Source of the DNA: JBAZJI01 sp964596325
GTDB lineage: Bacteria; Patescibacteriota; Minisyncoccia; Minisyncoccales; JAGOPM01
Assembly (NCBI GenBank): GCA_964596325.1
Contig: CAZQSQ010000019.1
Location: forward strand, 1 to 14,872
Length of the DNA: 14,872 bases
Direction: 5' to 3'
Shown here: positions 7,266-14,258 of the stretch, piece after piece
How the letters are laid out: each line of letters begins with the position of its first letter
How positions within the stretch are numbered: the first letter of the stretch is position 1
The notes under the pieces: generated by a model
Database searches by the model: none
What the model saw: the letters and a program-made list of their open reading frames with translations, nothing else
Told to the model about the DNA's origin: nothing
Translations under genes and position numbers: made by a program

Positions 7266-8264
7266 TTACTTGCTATTTATTATCGTTTTAGAATACTCCC
7301 AAAACTCGGGGTGATTTTGTTGGGTTTTGGCCCAATACATCCATTCCGCCCCCCAGAGATAGACTTTATTAAACCCAGTATTGGCCCCAAAGTCAATATT
7401 AGCCTTAAATTGCTTGAAATTAAAGGCTTTTTCCTGCTCAGCCCAAGGGGTTTGGGGTATTAATTTTGGTCCCCAAGGTTCAGCCTGCAACTCGCCTAAA
7501 ATCACCTCTTTATTAAAAAACCACTTTATCAATAAGGCCTTGCGATAGTAAAATACCGGTGGGAAAGGGTAATTGACATAAACCTTCCAATGCTCGAAAT
7601 AAGCCTTCCGGTATAGGGTAGTTGAAGGCAGGTCGCTGTTTTGGGCCGCCTTGAACCAAAATGATCCCTCCCCGCTATCAGCCATCACTGTAGGATGCTT
7701 TGGGTCAAGTTCTTTAACCAAGGCCAATTCTTTTTTGTAAAAATTTTCGTCAACCCAAGGGCATTGCCCAAATGGAAAGAGCGCCTCATTTTCCGGCTGC
7801 CAATAGGCTAAAGCCTTATGATCCTTGTAGCGCAAAACTACCTCACGGATAAGCCTGATTATTTTTTCCTGTTGCTTTTCCTTCTCAAGTTTACTGGCGT
7901 AATCGGGCATATGGCACTCTGGCCAACGGGTTGTTTTTAAGCCAAAAACCACAATAGCCTTGCCTCCCCTTTTAGCCAATTCATCCATCATAAAATCCAA
8001 ATCCGAGAAATCAAATTTTCCATCGGCTTTTTCCAAATTATCCCAATGGGCAGCTATCTTCATATTTTTCGCACCCAAATCATCTAGCATCGCCAAATAA
8101 GCCTCGCGCCAATTTAGACCCAAGCTCTGGGCAAACTTGGGGGAAAAATTCAGGCCCCAAGATATTTTCGCCGGTTTTTTGGCTGCCCCGACAAAGAAAA
8201 ATATAAAAACAATTAAGAGGATGACTAAAACCATAAAAAGAATTTTATGCTTATTATTTGTCAT
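7266..8264 (-). CDS. Membrane-anchored clan GH-A (cellulase-like) glycoside hydrolase
   Basis: A 332-residue protein with a short Lys-containing N-terminus, one strong signal-anchor helix (8-26) and an extracytoplasmic TIM-barrel domain. Clan GH-A features are visible: YWQPENEALF (154-163) carries the Asn-Glu pair typical of the acid/base glutamate (Glu160) at the end of strand 4, and VILGELQAEPWG (254-265) carries the likely nucleophile at the end of strand 7 (Glu258, or less likely Glu262). VYLWGAEWMYW (301-311) gives the strand-8 aromatic platform. The start at 8264 was chosen over an in-frame ATG at 8297 because it forms a 4-bp ATGA overlap with the upstream EamA gene, like other junctions here, and because the extra 11 residues would lie wholly within that gene. 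A hydrolase anchored outside the membrane could trim or remodel the glycan made by its neighbours. Substrate and exact GH family (GH5, GH39, GH42 or another) are undetermined. Confidence 0.8.
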   Translation of the reverse strand: MTNNKHKILFMVLVILLIVFIFFFVGAAKKPAKISWGLNFSPKFAQSLGLNWREAYLAMLDDLGAKNMKIAAHWDNLEKADGKFDFSDLDFMMDELAKRGGKAIVVFGLKTTRWPECHMPDYASKLEKEKQQEKIIRLIREVVLRYKDHKALAYWQPENEALFPFGQCPWVDENFYKKELALVKELDPKHPTVMADSGEGSFWFKAAQNSDLPSTTLYRKAYFEHWKVYVNYPFPPVFYYRKALLIKWFFNKEVILGELQAEPWGPKLIPQTPWAEQEKAFNFKQFKANIDFGANTGFNKVYLWGAEWMYWAKTQQNHPEFWEYSKTIINSK

Positions 8265-9175
8265 GTCAAAGAGGCAAAAATTATTAAACCCGAACAAAGT
8301 AAGACCAAACCGGAAATTTTTCGGAGAAGCGCCCGGGAAGAAAAATCTTCCTCCATTTGTTTAGGAAAACGCCTTCTCAGGATCCAGGCAAACAACATAA
8401 TAAAAATATATTGTACGCCCTGCAGCGCATTAATTACTGGCAAGGCGATGGCAATCCCCGATGAAAGCCAAATGGAAAAATTCTGCAAAATATTGGCGAT
8501 AATACCGACAAATTGATTTAAGTAAAGCCAAAACCCTTTTTGAGCATTGGCTGTGGGCCGGCCAATCAAGCCTTTCAAAACTTGTGGACAAAAAGCCCCA
8601 ATGGCCAAAGAAACAAAAAATCCTCCAAATTTTATCCAGAGCAAGGCTTGCCAAAAGCTCCCGCTAGCGCGAAAAACCTCTCGGCTTAGAACAAAGGCGG
8701 CGGCAAAAAGGAAGGCCGCAATAGCCGCATAAGCCAAAGCCTTTTTATCTAATCGGAATTTTGACGATAGAGAAATGAGGACACTGCCCAAAACAAGTAA
8801 AATAATGGCGCTGCCCTGATACCAATTAATAATCTCACCTAAAAATAAAAATGAAAGCAAGGTAGTAAAAACCGGGACTAAGCCGGAAATAGCCGGAACG
8901 GCTTGCGAGGAATCGAAGTTTTTTAATGACAAATAAAGCCAATAAAGACCGTAATTAAAAATAAATCCGGCCGCAAGAGCCAAGAGGGCGATCCTGGGCC
9001 CGGGCCAGCCAAAAAACGGGATAAATATCACCAAAAAGCCCAAAGGCAATCCAACTAAAAAAACATATTCTTTGGGATCAGAAACCACATGACTAATCAG
9101 TAACTTATCTCCAGTATTGGTAACGGCCAACAAAAAATAAGCCGCTATGGCAATAATTAACCACAACATAATCAT
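8261..9175 (-). CDS. EamA/DMT-superfamily membrane transporter (candidate flippase or small-molecule exporter)
   Basis: A 304-residue polytopic protein with about ten transmembrane helices arranged as two EamA repeats. Each half ends with the family's typical helix pair; in the first half this is VFTTLLSFLFLGE followed by a short amphipathic WYQG turn and a Gly/Leu-rich helix (about 102-134). The mid-loop KFRLDKKAL separates the halves, and the second half ends near ISGLVLLCSGLIIFA. DMT proteins export metabolites, and some move lipid-linked sugars (the ArnE/ArnF type). The gene is joined by ATGA overlaps to the GT-B gene upstream and to the GH-A gene downstream, so it is translationally coupled on both sides. 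In this setting a role in moving a glycolipid or lipid-linked sugar across the membrane is plausible but is inferred from context. The family call itself is firm; the substrate is unknown. Confidence 0.85.
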   Translation of the reverse strand: MIMLWLIIAIAAYFLLAVTNTGDKLLISHVVSDPKEYVFLVGLPLGFLVIFIPFFGWPGPRIALLALAAGFIFNYGLYWLYLSLKNFDSSQAVPAISGLVPVFTTLLSFLFLGEIINWYQGSAIILLVLGSVLISLSSKFRLDKKALAYAAIAAFLFAAAFVLSREVFRASGSFWQALLWIKFGGFFVSLAIGAFCPQVLKGLIGRPTANAQKGFWLYLNQFVGIIANILQNFSIWLSSGIAIALPVINALQGVQYIFIMLFAWILRRRFPKQMEEDFSSRALLRKISGLVLLCSGLIIFASLT

Positions 9176-10464
9176 TTTGAATTACCCCAAATAATATCCC
9201 TAATCTTAAATGCTCCCATTTGTTCCCCTTCAACCAGGCCCTGCATGGCGCAATCGGCCAAAAGCCCGGCATCCAAATAATCATAAATCCATTGGAAGGC
9301 ATAGCGCATATCCTCGGGTTCAAAACCGAAATCATTGCGCAATAACCAGCGCTTATTAAAATCTTCCTGATAACCGATCGTCGGTAAAATCATAATCGGA
9401 ATAGCCAAGTTAGAATAAAAGGAAAGTTCGCTGGGCTTGGTCCACAAAATATCGGTTTTGCGCAAGCAAGCGTTAAATCTGTCAAAATATTTAACGATAT
9501 CTGGCTCATATAAGATTTCCAGACTCTTGCCGACAAGCTCGCTCAAGCCAAGTTTTTTTATCTGGGCGGTAAAATAGTCAGCTATATTCTTTCTGATACC
9601 CGGAGATAAAATTATCTTCATCTCCCCTTTTTGGAGCTGATTGCGGAATTGCTCCACCAACATCATTCCCTCTTCTTTTTGTGCGCCCGCTCCGCCCACG
9701 GAAAAAAGCATGGTCAAAGGATGGTCGGATTTTTCTGGCAGTGGGCCGACATATTCATCGATCAAAGGCTTATATTTTTTATAAAATACTTTTTTAGGGT
9801 CCAAATTAACTAATCTGTTAGCCAAATCACCCTTAAGGATTTCCAAATTGCCAATGCCGACATTTTCTAAAGGCAGAGGAAAACCCGTATAAAAAATATT
9901 CTCCCTTCTCACTCCATACATGACTAGCCTATCCACTACCCGTCGCGTCGGAGCAAAATATTTTATTCTGGACTTTTTAGGATTAAGCGGCGCCCAAGGC
10001 CGGGCAATATCAGTATCGCAAACAATGCAATATATCTCATTGGGGTAATTAAATTGCTCAGCCATAAAGGCGGTCACAAAAAACGTAGTCACAAAGGGCA
10101 CTGGCGTTTTAGCGCATTGATTAATCAGGTCTTTGCCCCAACCAGTCCAAATCAACATATTAGTTGCTCGAAAAAAAATATTGGCCCCAGACATATCCCG
10201 CTTCGGATAAAACGGTTGGATTTTTTGGAATTCATTGAATAAAGCAAATCCCGCCTCGCCGATAAAGGGAATTTTTTTGAATCGGGAAATAAACTCATAG
10301 AATTCTTGGGATTGGCTCCAAATGCTCTTGTCCTTCAAGCTTATTCCCGGATAAGAATTGGCATTAATATTCTTCTCGTCCTGCGCCATGGGCAAAAGCG
10401 GATAGGCGGTCCTTTGGTGCCCGTAACCCATATTTACATCAATAATCCAAGCTTTCTTTTCCAT
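9172..10464 (-). CDS. GT-B fold glycosyltransferase resembling MurG / MGDG synthase
   Basis: A 430-residue cytoplasmic protein with a GT-B layout. The N-terminal loop DVNMGYGHQRTA (9-20) corresponds to the GxGH loop of MGDG-synthase/MurG-type enzymes. YCIVCDTDIARPWAPLNP (145-162) and YFAPTRRVVDRLVMYGV...IFYTGFPLP (169-198) match the interdomain region of processive diacylglycerol glucosyltransferases (CVTDF...W, FV.S....RL...GV....I..TG.P). In the C-terminal half there is LFSVGGAGAQKEEG (253-266) and a donor-site segment WTKPSELSFYSNLAIPIMI (341-359), close to the family's KPGG.T..EAL...P pattern, followed by GYQEDFN (364-370). Such enzymes add a hexose from a nucleotide sugar to diacylglycerol or a polyprenol lipid. 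It is first in its operon, with its own promoter at 10481-10489, and overlaps the EamA gene by 4 bp. A glycolipid synthase is the best guess; specificity is unknown. Confidence 0.8.
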   Translation of the reverse strand: MEKKAWIIDVNMGYGHQRTAYPLLPMAQDEKNINANSYPGISLKDKSIWSQSQEFYEFISRFKKIPFIGEAGFALFNEFQKIQPFYPKRDMSGANIFFRATNMLIWTGWGKDLINQCAKTPVPFVTTFFVTAFMAEQFNYPNEIYCIVCDTDIARPWAPLNPKKSRIKYFAPTRRVVDRLVMYGVRRENIFYTGFPLPLENVGIGNLEILKGDLANRLVNLDPKKVFYKKYKPLIDEYVGPLPEKSDHPLTMLFSVGGAGAQKEEGMMLVEQFRNQLQKGEMKIILSPGIRKNIADYFTAQIKKLGLSELVGKSLEILYEPDIVKYFDRFNACLRKTDILWTKPSELSFYSNLAIPIMILPTIGYQEDFNKRWLLRNDFGFEPEDMRYAFQWIYDYLDAGLLADCAMQGLVEGEQMGAFKIRDIIWGNSK

Positions 10465-10480
10465 AAAGTTTGTCCCCTAA

Positions 10481-10489
10481 ATTATATCA
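10481..10489 (-). promoter_or_regulatory. Extended -10 promoter for the glycan cassette
   Basis: On the minus strand the sequence reads TGATATAAT, a perfect TATAAT (10486 down to 10481) preceded by the TGn extension. No good -35 box lies 16-18 bp upstream, which fits an extended -10 promoter. It lies in the 29-bp space after comEC, partly over the comEC end. The expected start of transcription, about 7 bases downstream, would leave only 8-10 bases before the ATG at 10464, so the leader is very short. The -10 sits in the loop of an imperfect palindrome (arms 10474-10481 and 10493-10500), described in the findings. Confidence 0.68.
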
Positions 10490-10493
10490 TATT

Positions 10494-11999
10494 TTAAGGG
10501 TCGAATGCCATCGTTTTTCTCACATGTAAAACAAAAACCGCCAAAATAAAAGCGTAAAGCGCTGTCAAAATTGCACCTAAACGAAAATTAATACTGGCTA
10601 AAGGCAGACCGCCCAAAAAGTTCGCCACCAAGCGCAAATAAGAAACCAAAGGAAAAACCGGCAAGGCCAACACCCAGCCCCCTGCTGGCCAAAAAGCTCC
10701 CAAAAATACGGCACAAGCCCCTAAGGCCAGCATCAGCCCGGCAATAGGCAAGGCTAAAAGATTAGCCAACGGAGCAATAAGGGAAATCTTACCAAAACCC
10801 AACGAAACAACTGGCAAGGTAAAAATTAGAGCTGAAAAAGTCGTAGCCAAGTTTGTCCGAAACTGCAAAAAGCCCATTTCTGGAAAAAATAGCAGCTTTT
10901 TCAAAAAATACGGCTGCAGCAGGCACATGCCTAAAACTGACAAAAACGACAGCTGAAAGGAAATATCGTAAAACAAAAGCAGAGGGTTAAAGGCCAACAT
11001 TATTGCGGCGCTTATTATTAAAATTCTGATAGCTTGCGAAAGCCGGCCAAGTAATTTGGCAAAGATAAAAAATGAAGCCATTATTGCAGCGCGGACCGCC
11101 GAAACTAAAAAACCGCTCAGGACAACGTAGAATAAAACAAACAGCAAGGTAGCCTGCAGGGCCTGCTTGCGCCAAAAGCCCAAAGCCAAGAATAAAGCAA
11201 AAATCATGGACTCAAACATGACAATATGAGCCCCGGAAATGGCAATAATATGGGATAGCCCGGCGGCTGACAAATTTTCTTGGAAACCCGAGCTTAAAGA
11301 ATTTTTATCTCCTAAAATATAAGCGCGCATAATTCCCGCCGCTTCCCCAGTAAAAGCCCCTTGGATAAAACCGCGCATTTTTTGGCGCAGATTAATAATG
11401 AGGGTATAAATCACATTGCCTCGATTGCGGGCAATAATTCTTATTTGCGGGCGCTTCATCTGGCCAAAAATTGAATCCTTTTGCAAATATTTACGATAAT
11501 TAAATGTTTCAAATATCGGCGCCTCCTCTAAAATCCCTCTGACTTCCACCTTGTCCCCAAAGGTAAGTTTTTCCGTCGTATAAAATTGCACCCCTCCCTG
11601 CAATTTTAAGACTGTGCCATTTTTCTTAGTGATTTGAGCGGCGCAAAGCTTAATTTGTTGCCCAAATTCCCGGACAATCGGCTCTTCGCAAATAATGCCA
11701 CGGATAATACAGAATTCTCCTTGCGCCGCGGCTTGGGTAATCTGATTTTGGGCAATTTGCCCAATTCGATTTGCAAAAAATAATATCCCCAAAAATACAA
11801 AAGCTAGAAAGAAAAACAGAATTGGCAATCTTTTATTACTCCGCCACCAAAAAATAATTCCGATAATAATGGCCAAGACAATCAGCCACCATAAAATATT
11901 GGGAGAAAATAAAAAATTCCATACATTGAGTATGGAACCACAAAAAATCCCGCAAATAAAGGCTAAACAACAAAAGAGGAGGCCATCACTTTCAGTCAT
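10494..11999 (-). CDS. comEC: ComEC/Rec2 competence channel, no metallo-beta-lactamase domain
   Basis: A 501-residue polytopic membrane protein. Two or three N-terminal helices are followed by a DUF4131/OB-like extracytoplasmic segment (about 85-185, with FNYRKYLQKDSIFGQ near 166-180), then the competence domain with many helices. The domain's signature is LGDKNSL (229-235) and GLSHIIAISGAHIVMF (247-262). ComEC forms the channel that carries one strand of incoming DNA across the inner membrane. The C-terminal metallo-beta-lactamase nuclease domain of longer homologues such as the roughly 770-residue B. subtilis protein is absent; the protein ends after the last helix with HVRKTMAFDP. The start at 11999 was chosen because it gives an 8-bp overlap with the ftsZ stop; an in-frame ATG at 12020 would add seven residues and overlap 29 bp. 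The gene follows ftsZ directly, so it is presumably read from the ftsA promoter. Confidence 0.9.
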   Translation of the reverse strand: MTESDGLLFCCLAFICGIFCGSILNVWNFLFSPNILWWLIVLAIIIGIIFWWRSNKRLPILFFFLAFVFLGILFFANRIGQIAQNQITQAAAQGEFCIIRGIICEEPIVREFGQQIKLCAAQITKKNGTVLKLQGGVQFYTTEKLTFGDKVEVRGILEEAPIFETFNYRKYLQKDSIFGQMKRPQIRIIARNRGNVIYTLIINLRQKMRGFIQGAFTGEAAGIMRAYILGDKNSLSSGFQENLSAAGLSHIIAISGAHIVMFESMIFALFLALGFWRKQALQATLLFVLFYVVLSGFLVSAVRAAIMASFFIFAKLLGRLSQAIRILIISAAIMLAFNPLLLFYDISFQLSFLSVLGMCLLQPYFLKKLLFFPEMGFLQFRTNLATTFSALIFTLPVVSLGFGKISLIAPLANLLALPIAGLMLALGACAVFLGAFWPAGGWVLALPVFPLVSYLRLVANFLGGLPLASINFRLGAILTALYAFILAVFVLHVRKTMAFDP

Positions 12000-12963
12000 T
12001 TTGTTCAACGCCTGTCGCAATCACGGTAAGCTTGATCGTCCCGTCTTTATAAGCTTTCCCGTCTTGGATGGCGCCAAAAACGATTTTGGCCTGTGGGCTA
12101 ATACTTTGAGTCACCAGTTTAGCTGTTTCTTTAACATCTTCAATGGAAAGATCATCTCCGCCGGAAATATTAAAAAGCAAGCCAGTCGCCCCCTTAATGC
12201 TAGCATTCAAAAATGGACTGTTTAAGGCCATATCCACCGCCTCTTCTACCCGCTTCTCGCCGCGGCCTTGCCCCACCCCAAAGAGTACCGGGCCGGAATT
12301 CTGCATAATGGCCTTAATGTCGGCAAAATCCAAATTTATCAATCCGGGGACAACTATTAAATCAGAAATGCCCTGCACGGCTTGACGCAAAATATCATCG
12401 CTCAAAGAAAAAGCTTCTTGTACTGTTTGTTCCTTATAATTCCGATTTATTATCTTGTCATTGGGAATAACAATAATGGCATCAACTTTTTGTTTCAAAT
12501 CAGCCAGACCCTGTTTGGCCAACCTCATTCGGTATTGCCCCTCAAAGACAAAAGGCAAAATCACGATACCGATCGTTAAAGCCCCCATCGCTTTGGCAAT
12601 TTCGGCCACAACTCCGGCGGAGAGCGTCCCCGTCCCGCCACCCATTCCGGCAGCGACAAATACAATATCGGAATCCTTGAGGGCTTCGGAAATTTCTTCG
12701 CGGCCTTCTTCGGCTGCCTTGCGGCCGACTTCCGGCTTCATGCCCGCGCCCAAACCTTGGGTCAAATTTTTCCCGATTTGAATTTTTTTATCCGCATCGA
12801 TTTTTTTCAGATCGACAATATCGCAATTAACGGCGATTAGCTCAACGCCCCGAACATTCCATTTGGCCATATGCGACACGGCATTACCGCCGGCGCCGCC
12901 AACGCCTACGATCCGGATCTTTGTCTTTTTGATACCCTGCTCAAGAGGGTTTTTGGCTGTCAT
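11992..12963 (-). CDS. ftsZ: Cell-division GTPase FtsZ lacking the C-terminal linker and tail
   Basis: A 323-residue tubulin-fold GTPase that polymerises into the division ring. Visible elements are the N-terminal nucleotide loop VGVGGAGGNAV (19-29), QGLGAGMKPEVG (69-80), the T4 signature region GMGGGTGTL (106-114), and the T7 synergy loop NLDFADIK (210-217), where the acidic residues Asp212 and Asp215 needed to hydrolyse GTP in the next subunit are kept. The T4 loop normally reads GGGTGTG; here the last Gly is Leu114 and the usual AAP is SAG. The protein ends with KLTVIATGVEQND, the end of the globular core, so the variable linker and the conserved C-terminal peptide that binds FtsA are missing. 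No such peptide is hidden in another frame, because comEC begins at once. The start lies 3 bp after ftsA. It overlaps comEC by 8 bp. Confidence 0.96.
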   Translation of the reverse strand: MTAKNPLEQGIKKTKIRIVGVGGAGGNAVSHMAKWNVRGVELIAVNCDIVDLKKIDADKKIQIGKNLTQGLGAGMKPEVGRKAAEEGREEISEALKDSDIVFVAAGMGGGTGTLSAGVVAEIAKAMGALTIGIVILPFVFEGQYRMRLAKQGLADLKQKVDAIIVIPNDKIINRNYKEQTVQEAFSLSDDILRQAVQGISDLIVVPGLINLDFADIKAIMQNSGPVLFGVGQGRGEKRVEEAVDMALNSPFLNASIKGATGLLFNISGGDDLSIEDVKETAKLVTQSISPQAKIVFGAIQDGKAYKDGTIKLTVIATGVEQND

Positions 12964-12966
12964 ATA

Positions 12967-14202
12967 TCAGGGAATGAAAAATTTTAGTGCCCGGCCGATT
13001 GCCTTCCCGATTGCTGAAAATATTCCCGGGCCTGATTTTACCACTTCTACGTCCCTATCCATTACTAATCCGCATAATACGGCAAGGGTGGGGTCGGGGT
13101 CAATACCCATAAAACCCTGTGGATAGCCTATTCTTGTAGGTATATTAAGATACTTTTTGCAACATTCGCTTATGCCGGCGAGCTTAGAACCTCCGCCCAC
13201 CAAGACTGCCCCGCCCGGCAGGCGCCCTTGGCGGCCAATCTTTTTTAATTCCTCAGAAATAAGGGAAAAAATTTCCGCCATCCGGCTATTGATTATTTTT
13301 TCCAAAAATTTGTGATTATAGGAAATTATCGGCTCTTCTTTCACGAGAGAATCATCATCCTCCAAAACGATAACTTTGGATTTTTTAGCTTTAGCCGTCT
13401 TTTTGGGTGCCTTAGTCTTATAATCGCGCTTAACCCTTTCGGCCATTTCCACAGAGGTGCGCAAACCTATGGCAATGTCATTGGTAATATTATTGGAGCC
13501 AATGGGGAATATGGCTACATGCAAAAGCTTCCCCTCCTCAAAAACAGCCAAGCTGGTTGTACCCGCCCCAAAATCTATTAAAATAGTTCCTAATTCTTTT
13601 TGCTCCAAAGTTAAAACTGACGAAGCGGCTGCTAAAGGACTAGGGATAATATCGTCGACTTCCACATCGGCATCAAGCACCGCATCGGTCAAATATTTTT
13701 TATGCGGATTAAAAGCGCAAACCGCCATAATATCGGCTTCCAGGCGCGTGCCTTTCATCCCTACGGGATCTTTAATCCCGTTTTCATTGTCCACGATATA
13801 CTCATTGGGAAAGACATCCAAAACTTCATGATTAGGGGTCAAGGAAATAGCCTTGGCCGCTTCTAAAGCCCGAAGCATGTCATCCTCGGTTATGATTTCG
13901 TTGGCATTAGCAATGACAACATTGCCCTTGGACTGCTTACCAAATATCCTCGACCCATTAATATTAATACAGGCACTGCGAATTTTGCCCCCGGTGGTAG
14001 CAGCCAATTCTTTGATTACCAACCTAATTTTTTCCGAAACCTTTTCGGGTATTTCCACGACACCCTTGCGCACGCCAAAAGAAACAATTTCCGAAGTGGC
14101 AAAAACCTCGTATTGCTCCGTTTCTTTTTTTCTAGCTGCGCAAATACCTTTAATGCCTCCACTGCCAATATCTAGACCAATAGCAAAATGGGCCTTGCTC
14201 AT
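12967..14202 (-). CDS. ftsA: Cell-division protein FtsA
   Basis: A 411-residue actin-fold ATPase that tethers FtsZ to the membrane and recruits the divisome. It shows phosphate-1 GLDIGSGGIKG (9-19), the SHS2/1C domain after it (about 85-165, around ACININGSRIFGKQSKG), phosphate-2 LIDFGAGTTSLAVF (208-221), and the adenosine motif GAVLVGGGSKLAGI (331-344). The C-terminal membrane-targeting amphipathic helix is present at 393-410 (GIFSAIGKAIGRALKFF). Residues 263-292 form a Lys/Ala/Pro-rich then acidic insertion, a likely disordered loop longer than in model FtsA proteins. Expression is probably from the TTGCCA-N18-TAAAAT promoter just upstream. ftsZ starts 3 bp downstream, the common gene order. 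No Shine-Dalgarno sequence is evident before the ATG. Confidence 0.95.
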   Translation of the reverse strand: MSKAHFAIGLDIGSGGIKGICAARKKETEQYEVFATSEIVSFGVRKGVVEIPEKVSEKIRLVIKELAATTGGKIRSACININGSRIFGKQSKGNVVIANANEIITEDDMLRALEAAKAISLTPNHEVLDVFPNEYIVDNENGIKDPVGMKGTRLEADIMAVCAFNPHKKYLTDAVLDADVEVDDIIPSPLAAASSVLTLEQKELGTILIDFGAGTTSLAVFEEGKLLHVAIFPIGSNNITNDIAIGLRTSVEMAERVKRDYKTKAPKKTAKAKKSKVIVLEDDDSLVKEEPIISYNHKFLEKIINSRMAEIFSLISEELKKIGRQGRLPGGAVLVGGGSKLAGISECCKKYLNIPTRIGYPQGFMGIDPDPTLAVLCGLVMDRDVEVVKSGPGIFSAIGKAIGRALKFFIP

Positions 14203-14215
14203 ATGAGAATGCTCT

Positions 14216-14245
14216 ATTTTACCACGACTAAGGCTTAACTGGCAA
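14216..14245 (-). promoter_or_regulatory. Sigma70-like promoter for ftsA-ftsZ-comEC
   Basis: On the minus strand TTGCCA (14245-14240; 5 of 6 to TTGACA) is separated by 18 bp from TAAAAT (14221-14216; 5 of 6 to TATAAT). It lies in the 56-bp space between the ybeY stop and the ftsA ATG at 14202. Thirteen bases separate the -10 from the ATG, so the mRNA would start about 6 bases before the start codon, making it close to leaderless. No operator-like repeat stands out. Confidence 0.6.
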
Positions 14246-14258
14246 TGTTCAAAAACTG

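Noticed and set aside
8262..8297. N-terminal extension of the GH-A protein to the ATG at 8297
   Set aside because: The extra 11 residues lie inside the EamA gene, while the ATG at 8264 gives an ATGA overlap identical to three other junctions and places the signal anchor near the N-terminus.
11997..12020. ComEC start at the ATG at 12020
   Set aside because: It would overlap ftsZ by 29 bp and add seven unremarkable residues; the ATG at 11999 gives a short overlap and a normal N-terminal helix. Not fully excluded.
14203..14258. Terminator after ybeY
   Set aside because: Only a distant 6-bp inverted repeat (CTTAAC at 14234-14239 and GTTAAG at 14258-14263) is present, with a long loop and no T run; read-through into ftsA is likely in addition to its own promoter.
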